Both the position numbers and the translations under genes were made by a program. DNA of 64,000 nt from Muribaculaceae bacterium Isolate-036 (Harlan) (GTDB lineage Bacteria; Bacteroidota; Bacteroidia; Bacteroidales; Muribaculaceae), in the NCBI GenBank assembly GCA_003833075.1, contig RIAY01000014.1, forward strand, positions 1-64,000. Direction: 5' to 3'. Shown piece after piece: positions 25,120 through 34,179 of this stretch (the stretch's first letter is position 1; the number at the start of each line of letters is the position of its first letter). Under the pieces are notes generated by a model. That model saw nothing but the letters and a program-made list of their open reading frames with translations, did not search any database and was not told the DNA's origin.

Positions 25120-25803
25120 TCAGTTGCGGATTACAAGCATATAGCCGAAGCCTCGCTGATTGATGATGGATATAGAGGGGTCATAGCGTAATGCCCGGCG
25201 TAGTTTGTGGATGTATCCGTGTAGAGAGTTGCGGTTGCTCGGTTCATCGCGCTGCCACACGGCAATCATCAGTTCTGAGGCATTGACAGTCCTGCCGATA
25301 TTGATTGCCAGACGTTCAAGAATCTTGGCTTCAAAGTGAGACAGCTCTGTCTCTTTGTCGCCAAATGACAATGTCTGGGTCGTTACGTTAAACGTGTATA
25401 ATCCAATTGCAAACTGCATGTCCTCTGTGCGGTTGTCACCATATCTTCGCAGCAGGGCTTTTATCCGCACTATCAGTTCGCGGAGTTCAAAGGGCTTTTT
25501 AAGATAGTCGTTGGCTCCGATTTCAAAACCTTGCTCTACGTCATCTATTGTGCTTTTTGCGGTTAGGAAAAGCAATGGTACTGTCGGCGACAATTTCCTT
25601 ATCTCCTTCGCCATTGTGAACCCATCCATTTTGGGCATCATGACATCAGCCACTACTATATCGGCAGCTTTGGTCTTGAATTTCTCAAGCCCGTCTACGC
25701 CATCAACAGCTGTGATAACTTCATATCCTTGCCCGTGCAGAGTGTCAGCAACAATCAGCGTCAAGTCTTCCTCATCTTCTACAAACAATATTTTATTGCT
25801 CAT
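25120..25803 (-). CDS. OmpR-family response regulator
   Basis: A 227-residue regulator. The receiver domain (1-120) has the phosphoacceptor Asp53 in VVADVMMPKMDG, acidic pocket residues near 10-12 and a Lys in LKKPFELREL. A winged-helix DNA-binding domain follows (130-227, ending INQRGFGYMLV). I took the ATG at 25801-25803; an open 26-codon extension upstream lies inside the kinase gene and is not family-like. It overlaps the sensor gene by 11 nt. It resembles RprY of Bacteroides. The repeat pair at 27261-27300 is a candidate operator. Confidence 0.92.
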   Translation of the reverse strand: MSNKILFVEDEEDLTLIVADTLHGQGYEVITAVDGVDGLEKFKTKAADIVVADVMMPKMDGFTMAKEIRKLSPTVPLLFLTAKSTIDDVEQGFEIGANDYLKKPFELRELIVRIKALLRRYGDNRTEDMQFAIGLYTFNVTTQTLSFGDKETELSHFEAKILERLAINIGRTVNASELMIAVWQRDEPSNRNSLHGYIHKLRRALRYDPSISIINQRGFGYMLVIRN

Positions 25804-27211
25804 TTTTGTTGAATTTAATAGTGAACACTGAGCTTTTTCCTTCCGTACTCTTGACCTCAATGGACCAGCCCATTTTGTCAATGATGCCCTTTACATAATA
25901 TAGTCCTATGCCATACCCGCGGACATCCTGACGGTTGCCGTGCGGCACACGGTAAAACTTATTGAACAGATAGGGAATGGATTTTGACGGAATACCGATG
26001 CCGTTATCTCTGACGGAAAGTTCATTGTTGTCGCCGGATATACTTATCTCAACACTCTCGTCGGAGTATTTGATTGCATTGTCAATCAGGTTGTTCAGTA
26101 CATTTGCCAAATGCGTCGTATCAGCTTCTACGACTATATTGTCAGCCACGTTCACATTGATGGTTATATCCTTATCGCCTCTCATACGCTGGGCGGCGGC
26201 AATTTCTTCTACAAATTCGCGTAACTGTATATCTTCAGGTCTGAGTTTCATAGTTTTTCGACGTTCCATACTCATTGCAAGGATATTCTCTACAAGTTCG
26301 CCAAGTCGTTTCAGCTGCTTGTTTGCAATCGTCAGATACTTTGTCTTTTTGTCGGGGTCATTGGATGTGTCGTAATTGAGCAGAGCATCGTTGGCTGAAT
26401 ATGCTATGGCAATAGGCGTTTTCAACTCATGGGTCATATTGCTGACAAAATCATCTTTCATCTCCTCGATGGTGCGCAACCTCGACACTGTACGGAACAG
26501 GTACCAAAAAGCAAGAGAAAAGGCAATCATAAGAAGGAATACCGTAATAATGATTCCAAACATCTGCGAAAGTATATGGCGGGTCAGTGGAGTCATATAT
26601 GCCTTGTAATATATACCCTCGTCAGAATTGATATTGAAGCTGAATGAATCTAATCCTAATTCTCCGTTTAATTTTGGATTGCCGCATATCACGGAATCGT
26701 TGCTGTTGACAACTTCCACACATAAAAATTCCGGATAGATGAACCTGTTGGAAAGTTGATTATATAAGACGCTATCCATAACCGCCATATCGTAAGGGAT
26801 ATATTTATCCATTATAGCGTGAAATTGTCGGCTCATAGCATCAACCATCTGATTGGAATAGGACGAGTTTTCAGATAACATCGCACGCTCTTCAATAACA
26901 GTTCCGTCAGCTTCAGTCCGGACTGATATGAGTTGACCGTTTTCATCTTTATATGTTGATGCTTCTGCTTTTCTGGGGGCATTATACTCTTCAATGTCTT
27001 CCTGCATTTGTACATTTGATGCCAATGCCTGCGCCCTCCCTGCCCGATACATTAGGTCGTCAATATCTGCATCGGCCAAAGCAGTCATCACATCGCGTTC
27101 GACATTACTTCTTATAGAATTATACAGACTTACGAGATAATAGACATTGCAAGTAAAAATCGCGGCAATGACAACGATAAATGTGGTTGATATGGTCTTA
27201 AAGCGTTTCAT
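25793..27211 (-). CDS. Sensor histidine kinase
   Basis: A 472-residue membrane kinase of RprX type. Transmembrane helices lie at about 8-29 and 216-239, with a periplasmic sensor domain between them. The dimerisation helix has His261 in SNMTHELKTPIA, and the ATPase domain has NLIDNAIKYSDE (N box), RDNGIGIP (G1) and GYGIGLYYVKGI (G2). It is the first gene of a two-gene operon with the response regulator and is divergent from an outer-membrane receptor gene. The signal it senses is unknown. Confidence 0.93.
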   Translation of the reverse strand: MKRFKTISTTFIVVIAAIFTCNVYYLVSLYNSIRSNVERDVMTALADADIDDLMYRAGRAQALASNVQMQEDIEEYNAPRKAEASTYKDENGQLISVRTEADGTVIEERAMLSENSSYSNQMVDAMSRQFHAIMDKYIPYDMAVMDSVLYNQLSNRFIYPEFLCVEVVNSNDSVICGNPKLNGELGLDSFSFNINSDEGIYYKAYMTPLTRHILSQMFGIIITVFLLMIAFSLAFWYLFRTVSRLRTIEEMKDDFVSNMTHELKTPIAIAYSANDALLNYDTSNDPDKKTKYLTIANKQLKRLGELVENILAMSMERRKTMKLRPEDIQLREFVEEIAAAQRMRGDKDITINVNVADNIVVEADTTHLANVLNNLIDNAIKYSDESVEISISGDNNELSVRDNGIGIPSKSIPYLFNKFYRVPHGNRQDVRGYGIGLYYVKGIIDKMGWSIEVKSTEGKSSVFTIKFNKNEQ

Positions 27212-27260
27212 AACGCAAATTTACTAATAATCCGTCATACAATCGGCTCGACCTAATCCT

Positions 27261-27300
27261 ATTTAAGACTAAATAAGGGAGCATTTAAGACTAAATAAGG
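27261..27300. promoter_or_regulatory. Two 18-bp direct repeats on a 22-bp period, candidate operator
   Basis: ATTTAAGACTAAATAAGG occurs at 27261-27278 and 27283-27300. Each copy has an internal dyad (ATTTA-AGAC-TAAAT). The 22-bp period is about two helical turns, as for OmpR-type regulators binding in tandem on one face. It sits between the divergent sensor kinase and the receptor gene, 33 bp upstream of the receptor's -7 box. Confidence 0.65.
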
Positions 27301-27332
27301 TTGAGAATTATCTGCCAAAGACCATTTGCCTG

Positions 27333-27340
27333 TAATTTTG
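27333..27340 (+). promoter_or_regulatory. -7 box of the outer-membrane receptor gene
   Basis: TAATTTTG matches TAnnTTTG, 23 bp before the ATG at 27364. No good -33 element is visible, which fits activator-dependent transcription from the repeat pair upstream. Confidence 0.55.
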
Positions 27341-27363
27341 CATCAACCAAAAACTAAACAGCT

Positions 27364-29400
27364 ATGAGGAAAGGCATATTATTCGCTTCATTCATTACGT
27401 TCATATCGGCTGTGGCTCAGACGGAGACAACTGATACAATTTCTACCAGACAGCTTGATGAAGTTATTGTAAAGGGAGAGAAACCGCAAGTAAGGGGCGA
27501 GGACGGCATCATGGTCGTTGACCTCCTCGAAATAGTCAAGGACAAACCGGTTAACAATATTCTTGAAGCCCTTGGCTATATGCCTGGCGTGACGAACAAT
27601 AACGGTATGATTTGGCTCACCGGAGCCTCAAATGTAACCATTATTCTCAATGGTGAGCTGACTAATATGCCGCTCCAGAACCTTTATCAACTTCTCTACA
27701 CCACTCCGGTTGACCGACTGAAGAACGTGGAGATTATGTATTCCGCTCCAGCCAAGTATCATGTCAACGGTGCGGTAATCAACGTGGTTCTGAAAACTCC
27801 TACGCCTCTCGACGGCTTGCAAGGACAGGTCAGAGCCGGATACAATCAGGCTCACTATGGTTCGTATGGCGGTGTACTTGCAGCCACTTACGCTATAAAG
27901 GACTGGACTTTTGACCTCAACTATGGACTAACGCGCAGTAAATCGTGGAGCCACGAGGAAACATGGTCGAATCATCTTTATAGCGGCAAACGAACTATGA
28001 TTGAGGATGATATGCGCCGTATCGGTCAGAACTGGAGCAATACAATATTTGCTTCTGCTTCATGGAAAACGCTCAAACTCACTTATAACGGTCAGATAAT
28101 TTCCGATTCCAAGAGCTGGGGACTCTCATCGGGGACGTTGGGTAACTACACAAATGCCTACAATATGCTGTCGCCTGTCGGTTATCATAATATAGCCCTG
28201 CGTTACACAGCTCCTTTCGGTACGACTGTCGGCGGTGACTATACCCGCTATTCCGAGAACCGTTCTCAGTCATTGTTTAAGGACACAGACTATATTCTTG
28301 GCTCTGAAAATCGTCAGGCGATAGACCGCTGGCATGTGTATGTAGACCAAGAGCATCAGCTCGGTAAGTGGCAGCTTAACTATGGTGCGGAATATCAGCA
28401 TTCAAAAGACCACAGTTCGCAACATTATGCATTGTCCGACAATCCTGATTTCGATGATATTCTCAACGAAGATGTGGCAAGTCTTTATGTAGGCACACAA
28501 CGATCATTTGACTGGGGGCTGTCATTCAATCTATCTGCAAAAGGAGAATATTATCACAATAAATATCAGCACAACTGGAATTTTATTCCTCAGTTCGGGG
28601 CGACTTACTACAAAACACCCAAAAGCATATTTCAACTGAACTTCAACACCCAACGCATATATCCCTCATATTGGGAACTACATGGCGGCACGAGCCATAT
28701 AAACAACTACTCGACAGTAGTAGGTAATCCTGCCTTACAACCATATATCCAATATGATGCGCAGTTTAACTATATTCTGAGACATAAATATGTGGCAACG
28801 CTCTATTTTCAGTATGGCGATAAAACCACTGTGCAATTGCCATATCAATCGCCCGATGCTCAGAATCTGATATATCAGACCATCAACATGAACTATGAGC
28901 GTGTGGTTGGGCTAAATCTCTATGCACCTTTCGGCGTCAGCTATATATGGAATGCCACAGCCACAGCCAACGTAATGAACAGAAGGGCTAAGGCAGACCA
29001 CTTCCATGACATCAGCTTTGACAATAGCAAATGGATTTTTTACGGCTCGCTTAACAACTCCTTCAAGTTCAGTCAGAACAGTCCTATTTCTGTGTCAGTG
29101 GATTTTAGCTACATCTCGCCTTCATTGCAGGGAATAGCCGACATGTCAGGAATATGGAGGATTGATGCAGGTGTCAAATGGCAGTTTGGAAAGAAACGCT
29201 GCTGTGAACTGGATCTGAAAGCAGACGATATATTCAACAAATGGTCGCCTACGATGACTATAAACCACGGCAGTCAGGACTATCGGATGAAAGTGCGTGA
29301 TATGTCCCACAATCTCAAACTGACATTCATCTGGCGGTTCAACGGCTTCAAACCCAAAGAAACAAACATTGACACATCGCGTTTTGGCACAGGAAAATAG
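27364..29400 (+). CDS. TonB-dependent receptor / outer-membrane beta-barrel protein
   Basis: A 678-residue outer-membrane protein with a signal peptide (cleavage after about residue 19, AVAQ). A plug-like domain follows: STRQLDEVIVKGEKPQ resembles a TonB box region, and INVVLKTPTPLDG ends the plug. About 500 residues of aromatic-rich beta strands complete the barrel. There is no SusC-type N-terminal extension and no SusD partner, so this is not a glycan importer of the Sus type. The neighbouring two-component system and the repeats before the promoter suggest it is the regulated target. Substrate unknown. Confidence 0.85.
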   Translation: MRKGILFASFITFISAVAQTETTDTISTRQLDEVIVKGEKPQVRGEDGIMVVDLLEIVKDKPVNNILEALGYMPGVTNNNGMIWLTGASNVTIILNGELTNMPLQNLYQLLYTTPVDRLKNVEIMYSAPAKYHVNGAVINVVLKTPTPLDGLQGQVRAGYNQAHYGSYGGVLAATYAIKDWTFDLNYGLTRSKSWSHEETWSNHLYSGKRTMIEDDMRRIGQNWSNTIFASASWKTLKLTYNGQIISDSKSWGLSSGTLGNYTNAYNMLSPVGYHNIALRYTAPFGTTVGGDYTRYSENRSQSLFKDTDYILGSENRQAIDRWHVYVDQEHQLGKWQLNYGAEYQHSKDHSSQHYALSDNPDFDDILNEDVASLYVGTQRSFDWGLSFNLSAKGEYYHNKYQHNWNFIPQFGATYYKTPKSIFQLNFNTQRIYPSYWELHGGTSHINNYSTVVGNPALQPYIQYDAQFNYILRHKYVATLYFQYGDKTTVQLPYQSPDAQNLIYQTINMNYERVVGLNLYAPFGVSYIWNATATANVMNRRAKADHFHDISFDNSKWIFYGSLNNSFKFSQNSPISVSVDFSYISPSLQGIADMSGIWRIDAGVKWQFGKKRCCELDLKADDIFNKWSPTMTINHGSQDYRMKVRDMSHNLKLTFIWRFNGFKPKETNIDTSRFGTGK

Positions 29401-29518
29401 ACAAAGACTGGCAACCCCGAAGATTAATGCCGAGATTGCCTGTCTTACTAATGAATGGATTACTTCTCCGTTGGGTTGAAATAGAGGAAAGTTTCTTCTA
29501 TGTGCCTGGATTTTTCGA

Positions 29519-29740
29519 GCTGACGGTTACGGTTCTTTATTGTGTCCCTTGACTCCTAATGGAGTCAAGGGACTCCTGCCAAAACCACTCAGATGGGTGG
29601 TCGAGAGGACTTTCGCATGGCTTGATTCATGCCGCAGACTCGCCAGAAATTATGAAACAACCAATGAATCAGCTGAAGAAATGATTGATTTCGCCGCTAT
29701 AAAATTTTTAATCACTAAAATTTAGACAATCTCTTAGAAA
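29519..29740 (+). pseudogene. IS5-family transposase remnant (C-terminal end)
   Basis: The frame 29540-29725 encodes the last about 50 residues of an IS5-type DDE transposase (PLRWVVERTFAWLDSCRRLARNYE, with the conserved WxVERTFxW stretch and catalytic Glu). The rest of the gene is gone. The end 29721-29737 matches the MITE outer end at 14 of 17 positions. A hairpin with 12-bp arms (29545-29556 with 29561-29572) lies at the left side and could be the terminator of the receptor gene. Nothing else is recognisable between 29401 and 29848. Confidence 0.7.
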
Positions 29741-29875
29741 CCGGGATTGTATTAACTGCATATCAATCAATTGCATTTTATTTTACAATTTTTTTAATTT
29801 TTTTGTGATATTCGATGCAAGATTTTTAATACTTCGTGATTTATTATAATGAACACTAACATTAAAATACAAATT

Positions 29876-30604
29876 ATGAAGTTTAAATTTATGTATCTTA
29901 TAGGGCTTGCTGTTGCAGCCATGCCTCTATTACAGTCTTGTTCGTCTGATGATGATCCGTTGCAGAACAGCTACACGGCTGTGGTAACGGTGGTGCCAAT
30001 GTCTGACAATGGTTTTGAACTCAATCTTACAAATACGGAGAAACTGATCCCCTCAAACCTAAAGACCTCCCCTTTCAAAAACAAAGAGGTACGCGCACTC
30101 GTGAATTTCAGATATGATGACGAAACCGAAAAATCCACCTCTCGCAATGTGACCATCAACTGGATGGACAGCATCCGCACAAAAATGCCTGTAGTAAGCG
30201 CCGGAGAAAACAACGACGAGAAGTTTGGTAATGACCCTATCGAAATAGTTAAGGATTGGGTAACCATTGCCGAAGACGGCTATCTGACCTTAAGGATAAG
30301 GACAAAATGGGGGACTCCTTCTGCTAAACATGAAGTAAACCTTGTCAGCAACGTTAATCCTGAGAATCCTTATGAGTTTGAACTTCGTCACAACGCTAAC
30401 GGAGACACATACGGTGAATTAGGCGATGCATTGATCGCATTCAATCTTAACGGATTGCCGAAACCGGAAGAATCTCCAATCAAGATAAAAATAAACTGGA
30501 CATCATTCAGCGGCTCAAAGAGCACTGAATTTGACCTTACATTGCGTGAAGACAAATCAGATGCAAATTACACAGGAATTAATTATTCAAACAGGGTTCA
30601 ATAG
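29876..30604 (+). CDS. NigD-like lipoprotein
   Basis: A 242-residue protein with a signal peptide and lipobox MPLLQSC, then an Asp-rich start (SSDDDP). The layout matches the NigD-like family of Bacteroidales: an N-terminal OB-like domain (KEVRALVNFRYDD) and a C-terminal beta-sandwich (DGYLTLRIRTKWG, HEVNLVSNVNPENPYEFELRHNA, KIKINWTSFSG). NigD was named for a bacteriocin-linked gene in Prevotella, and the general function is unknown. I prefer the ATG at 29876; the frame also has an ATG at 29849. Confidence 0.8.
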   Translation: MKFKFMYLIGLAVAAMPLLQSCSSDDDPLQNSYTAVVTVVPMSDNGFELNLTNTEKLIPSNLKTSPFKNKEVRALVNFRYDDETEKSTSRNVTINWMDSIRTKMPVVSAGENNDEKFGNDPIEIVKDWVTIAEDGYLTLRIRTKWGTPSAKHEVNLVSNVNPENPYEFELRHNANGDTYGELGDALIAFNLNGLPKPEESPIKIKINWTSFSGSKSTEFDLTLREDKSDANYTGINYSNRVQ

Positions 30605-30652
30605 TTTTCATCTCTTAGAAAAACTCTTACTAAACCTCATCGACCGCTAACT

Positions 30653-30684
30653 ATAGAGTATGCCTGAGTTCAGGCATACTCTAT
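30653..30684 (+). terminator. Hairpin terminator between the NigD-like gene and the sigma factor gene
   Basis: A 15-bp perfect stem with a 2-nt loop (30653-30667 with 30670-30684), 48 bp after the NigD-like stop and 12 bp before the sigma factor start. Confidence 0.65.
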
Positions 30685-30696
30685 TATCACAAACAC

Positions 30697-31269
30697 ATGA
30701 GAACATGTAGCGAGGACATACGCGAAGATAAATTAGCAGAGATGGCACGGCAGGATAATCCTGTCGCCATGAAAACCCTATATAATCGCTATGTAAGGTA
30801 TCTTACAGCAATATGTTCACGCTATATCGATAATGAAGATGACGTAAGGGACGTGCTTCAGGATGCATTCTTGAAAATATTCTCATCCATTGATAAATTC
30901 ACATATCTCGGAGAGGGTTCTCTAAAAAGCTGGCTTGCAAAAGTTACGGTAAATGAAACCCTAAGGTTTATTAAACGTAACGGACGATTAGATTTTGTAT
31001 CACTCGAAAAGGAAAACATTGATATTGAAGACGATGAACCGGAATTAGACAACATTCCGATATCCGAGATACACAACATGATCCGTGAACTCAAACCCGG
31101 CTACCGCACAATCTTCAACCTATATGTTTTCGAAGAAAAAAGTCACAAAGAAATCGCATCAATCCTGAACATAAAAGAGAGCACATCTGCATCACAATTA
31201 CACCGAGCCAAAGCAATATTGGCAGATAAAATCCGAAAGTATCAAACATTAACCCCATATGCACGATGA
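30697..31269 (+). CDS. ECF-family RNA polymerase sigma factor
   Basis: A 190-residue sigma-70 factor with region 2 (about 20-90, DVRDVLQDAFLKIF) and region 4 (about 125-185, YRTIFNLYVFEEKSHKEIASIL). It redirects RNA polymerase to its own regulon. The stop overlaps the start of the next gene by 4 nt (ATGA). In Bacteroidales such a sigma is often followed by a membrane protein that may control it. The promoter it recognises is not visible. Confidence 0.92.
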   Translation: MRTCSEDIREDKLAEMARQDNPVAMKTLYNRYVRYLTAICSRYIDNEDDVRDVLQDAFLKIFSSIDKFTYLGEGSLKSWLAKVTVNETLRFIKRNGRLDFVSLEKENIDIEDDEPELDNIPISEIHNMIRELKPGYRTIFNLYVFEEKSHKEIASILNIKESTSASQLHRAKAILADKIRKYQTLTPYAR

Positions 31270-32513
31270 AAGACAATTGGCTTAAAGATTTACAAGGAAA
31301 GCTTGCCGATTATGAACGGGAAGCCCCTGACATGCTGTGGGAGAACATTGAAAAACAACTTCAATCACCCCGCCATAAACGTAACGCACACGTATGGACA
31401 TGGAGAAAATATGTGGCAGCTGCCATTCTTTTACTTCTCATATGTTCCTCATATTTTTTAATAAGTCAAACGGATATTGACATGTCGGTAGACAACCACC
31501 TTGCCAACATTGGCACATCCAACATTGACATTAAAGAGCTTTCCAAACCTGTTGCCACACATGAGGGAAGCAAAGGAGTTGTTATGGAACAACATAATCA
31601 ACCACGTTATAAGAACCACGCCATAACGGATAGAACTATTGCGGGAGTTAGCCACATTGCAGAAAATGCTGACACCATTTCGAAAGTTAGCGACCAAACC
31701 GACTCCCCTATCACCCCAACTGAAATAGAATCAACGGAAAAGAAAGATATTCCTCAGAAAAGGACAACATATAAAAGCGATATGAACGTATATAATCATA
31801 TCGCCCAAAGCAATATGCATAATAATGAAAAGAGTCGTTTCTCAATGGGAATATACACATCCGGCTCACCGGATCATTCATCAGCCATGACGTCTCAAAC
31901 AGCAATGGCAAGCAGTCTTGGTGCAGACAATGCCAATTGGGAAGACGACCCGAAACTCGGTATAATGCTCTTTAATAAAGGAAAAGCTACCAAACACAAT
32001 GTCAAGCATCACCTTCCTGTAAGGACGGGGATATCATTTGCCTACGAGCTAAACGATCGCCTGAGCATCGAAAGCGGACTCACATACACCAACCTTACTT
32101 CCGACTTTAAGGAAGGCACCGACAATAATTATATAAACAACAGGCAAAGTTTGCATTACATAGGGATTCCGGTTAGCGTAAGATACAATATCTTTTCCTG
32201 GAAACTGATTGACATATATGGTGCCGCAGGAGTCCATGCCGAACAATGCGTCAAAGGGCAACAAAAAACCGACTACATCATCGAACAAAAAACCGATGTG
32301 TCGGAAACTTATAGCATTGACGAAAAACCATTCCAGTTTTCCGTCAATGCCTCAGCCGGCGTTCAGTTAAACGCAACATCATTAATAGGAATATACGCAG
32401 AACCTGGCGTAAGTTACCATTTCAAAGACAATTCAACATTGCAGACAATATATAGCGACAAACCTTTTAATTTCAACTTGAACATAGGCATACGCTTCAC
32501 ATTCGGTAAATAA
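31266..32513 (+). CDS. Membrane protein with anti-sigma-like N-terminus and outer-membrane beta-barrel C-terminus
   Basis: A 415-residue protein coupled to the ECF sigma gene. Residues 1-47 are a charged cytoplasmic-type helix region (LQGKLADYEREAPDMLWENI), 48-67 one transmembrane helix (VAAAILLLLICSSYFLI), about 70-230 a low-complexity linker and about 235-415 a porin-like beta-barrel fold of the outer-membrane-beta-barrel type, ending RFTFGK with a terminal aromatic strand. The combination places an inner-membrane helix before an outer-membrane domain. It is probably the regulator of the sigma factor; mechanism unknown. Confidence 0.75.
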   Translation: MKDNWLKDLQGKLADYEREAPDMLWENIEKQLQSPRHKRNAHVWTWRKYVAAAILLLLICSSYFLISQTDIDMSVDNHLANIGTSNIDIKELSKPVATHEGSKGVVMEQHNQPRYKNHAITDRTIAGVSHIAENADTISKVSDQTDSPITPTEIESTEKKDIPQKRTTYKSDMNVYNHIAQSNMHNNEKSRFSMGIYTSGSPDHSSAMTSQTAMASSLGADNANWEDDPKLGIMLFNKGKATKHNVKHHLPVRTGISFAYELNDRLSIESGLTYTNLTSDFKEGTDNNYINNRQSLHYIGIPVSVRYNIFSWKLIDIYGAAGVHAEQCVKGQQKTDYIIEQKTDVSETYSIDEKPFQFSVNASAGVQLNATSLIGIYAEPGVSYHFKDNSTLQTIYSDKPFNFNLNIGIRFTFGK

Positions 32514-32620
32514 TTTTATCCTCAGCACTTCGTGTTTAGACGCTATTAAAAAATAAATCCGTTTTTTTCGCTTAATGTAAATATAATATAGTATATTCGA
32601 ACCCGGAAACATCGAAGTTG

Positions 32621-32637
32621 TTTAAACAGCTTCTTAA
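32621..32637. repeat. Solo MITE/IS end remnant
   Basis: TTTAAACAGCTTCTTAA matches the right end of the MITEs at 16 of 17 positions. No matching opposite end is nearby. It lies just before the TetR-family gene and may be the scar of an excised or decayed element. Confidence 0.4.
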
Positions 32638-32651
32638 ATCAAGAAACCATC

Positions 32652-33263
32652 ATGATAACAAACCGGGAAGAAGTCCTCGCGAACGCCTTGCGGGTTTTCG
32701 CAAAAATGAATTACGAGAAAGCGAGTCTAACTGAAATTGCCAAAGCTTGCGGACTATCCAAAGCCGGACTGATATATTACTATCCCTTTAAATTAGATTT
32801 ATTCATAGCAGTAATAGACAAATATGTATTCAGCATGCACTCAACAGCCAATAAATTCAGATTTACATACACATCCCTATCTGAATTTATTGACAAATAT
32901 GTTGAAGGAATAAAACGGACCATGCATATACTCGTATCGGTTTTAAAAGACGACGACAGGCAACCCGGATGCAGTCCTAATTTCTATTATTATAATCTGC
33001 TAATGCAGGTGCGCCAATATTATCCGGATGTCGAAAAAAAGATAGAATCACTATTTAATCAGGATTATACCGTCTGGGAATCAGCGATCCAATTGGCAAA
33101 AGACAGTGGTGAGATACGTCATGACCTAAACACTAAAGATTCAGCATTCCTATTCAGGCAAGCATTCTTCGGCCTTGCATATGAGCAATCCTTTTTATCA
33201 GGTCTTGACACAAAAATGTTAGCTCAAAAATTCAGATTCATATATTACTTATTAAAAAGTTGA
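32652..33263 (+). CDS. TetR/AcrR-family transcriptional regulator
   Basis: A 203-residue regulator. The N-terminal helix-turn-helix (residues 1-50, EKASLTEIAKACGLSKAGLIYYYPFKLDLF) matches the TetR pattern. The C-terminal all-helical domain is the ligand-binding and dimer part, whose ligand cannot be told. No efflux gene adjoins it: the next gene encodes an unknown lipoprotein with its own promoter. The promoter region upstream overlaps a transposon-end remnant. Confidence 0.88.
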   Translation: MITNREEVLANALRVFAKMNYEKASLTEIAKACGLSKAGLIYYYPFKLDLFIAVIDKYVFSMHSTANKFRFTYTSLSEFIDKYVEGIKRTMHILVSVLKDDDRQPGCSPNFYYYNLLMQVRQYYPDVEKKIESLFNQDYTVWESAIQLAKDSGEIRHDLNTKDSAFLFRQAFFGLAYEQSFLSGLDTKMLAQKFRFIYYLLKS

Positions 33264-33365
33264 TTTTTAATACCTTATCCTTATTTGCATTATAATTTTA
33301 TGGCTTACAATATCTATTATCCAGAATAAAACCAGCCACTCGGTTTGTTTTATTGTTTTTTTCGT

Positions 33366-33373
33366 TAATTTTG
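33366..33373 (+). promoter_or_regulatory. -7 box of the 33442 lipoprotein gene
   Basis: TAATTTTG matches TAnnTTTG, giving a leader of about 60 nt. Confidence 0.5.
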
Positions 33374-33441
33374 CAGCAAACAAGTTAACAGGTGCTTAAT
33401 TACACAATAGTTTTAATTCTCACTAACATTCTTTAAACAAC

Positions 33442-34056
33442 ATGAAAAAGACGTTGATCAAAACTCTCTTGGCAGCTCCATTACTCGTATTGTCAGCAAC
33501 TTCGTGCAATATGATGAATCCGGGGCCCTTACCTGAAGACATAGTAGGAGACACTCCCGGCGAACTCCAATCAAAGATCGGAGATCTTCTTGACCAAGCA
33601 GGCACAGACTCCACCAGAGTTGAATTTGCAGAGATCACATCCACATTCCTTTACAAACCCGGTGACAACACAGCGCACGTTAGCATCCAGATCATTTCTC
33701 CTGATGATAAAAACCAGATGGAGCAGTATGACTGGAATGACATGAAAGACCGGAGAAATATGTATGAAAAATATGACCTTACGGTATCCACCATGGTCAG
33801 CAGCGATGTTGTTGATTCATATGAAGGTTATAAAGACATGCTTTTCACTTATAATGACATCAAGACATATCTTAACAACCTGCCCGGATATTGCAAGGAA
33901 GCACTCGAGGCATCCGGCTACAAGGACAAAGGTTATATAGACAACTTCACGATTTCGCACGACAGGGCTATCATCAGTGTCAAGCATAAAGACGGAGGCT
34001 TTTCCAAGACTTATGAAATATCGCAAGACGGCAAAGGAATAGTGATACCGGAATAA
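33442..34056 (+). CDS. Unknown lipoprotein
   Basis: A 204-residue protein with a signal peptide and lipobox LSATSC (Cys22). The mature part is acidic, with mixed helices and strands and no motif I recognise. Features that can be seen are a Pro/Gly-rich start (NPGPLPEDIVGDTPGEL), a central Tyr/Asp-rich region (YDWNDMKDRRNMYEKYD) and a C-terminal beta hairpin (AIISVKHKDGGFSKTYEI). It is monocistronic, with its own promoter and a very strong terminator. Confidence 0.8.
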   Translation: MKKTLIKTLLAAPLLVLSATSCNMMNPGPLPEDIVGDTPGELQSKIGDLLDQAGTDSTRVEFAEITSTFLYKPGDNTAHVSIQIISPDDKNQMEQYDWNDMKDRRNMYEKYDLTVSTMVSSDVVDSYEGYKDMLFTYNDIKTYLNNLPGYCKEALEASGYKDKGYIDNFTISHDRAIISVKHKDGGFSKTYEISQDGKGIVIPE

Positions 34057-34086
34057 ACAGACTACTCAACTATCGAAACATTAACT

Positions 34087-34144
34087 TATAAATCAAGGAG
34101 ACGTGTCAGAACCGATCGGTTCTGACACGTCTCCTTGATTTATA
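34087..34144. terminator. 58-bp perfect palindrome, bidirectional terminator
   Basis: 29 bases on each side of 34115/34116 are exact complements, with no loop beyond the centre. It separates the plus-strand lipoprotein gene and the minus-strand GH36 gene, 31 bp and 36 bp from their stops, so it can serve both. Confidence 0.8.
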
Positions 34145-34179
34145 TATCCATTTCGGATACTTAAGTATAAACTTGCTTA

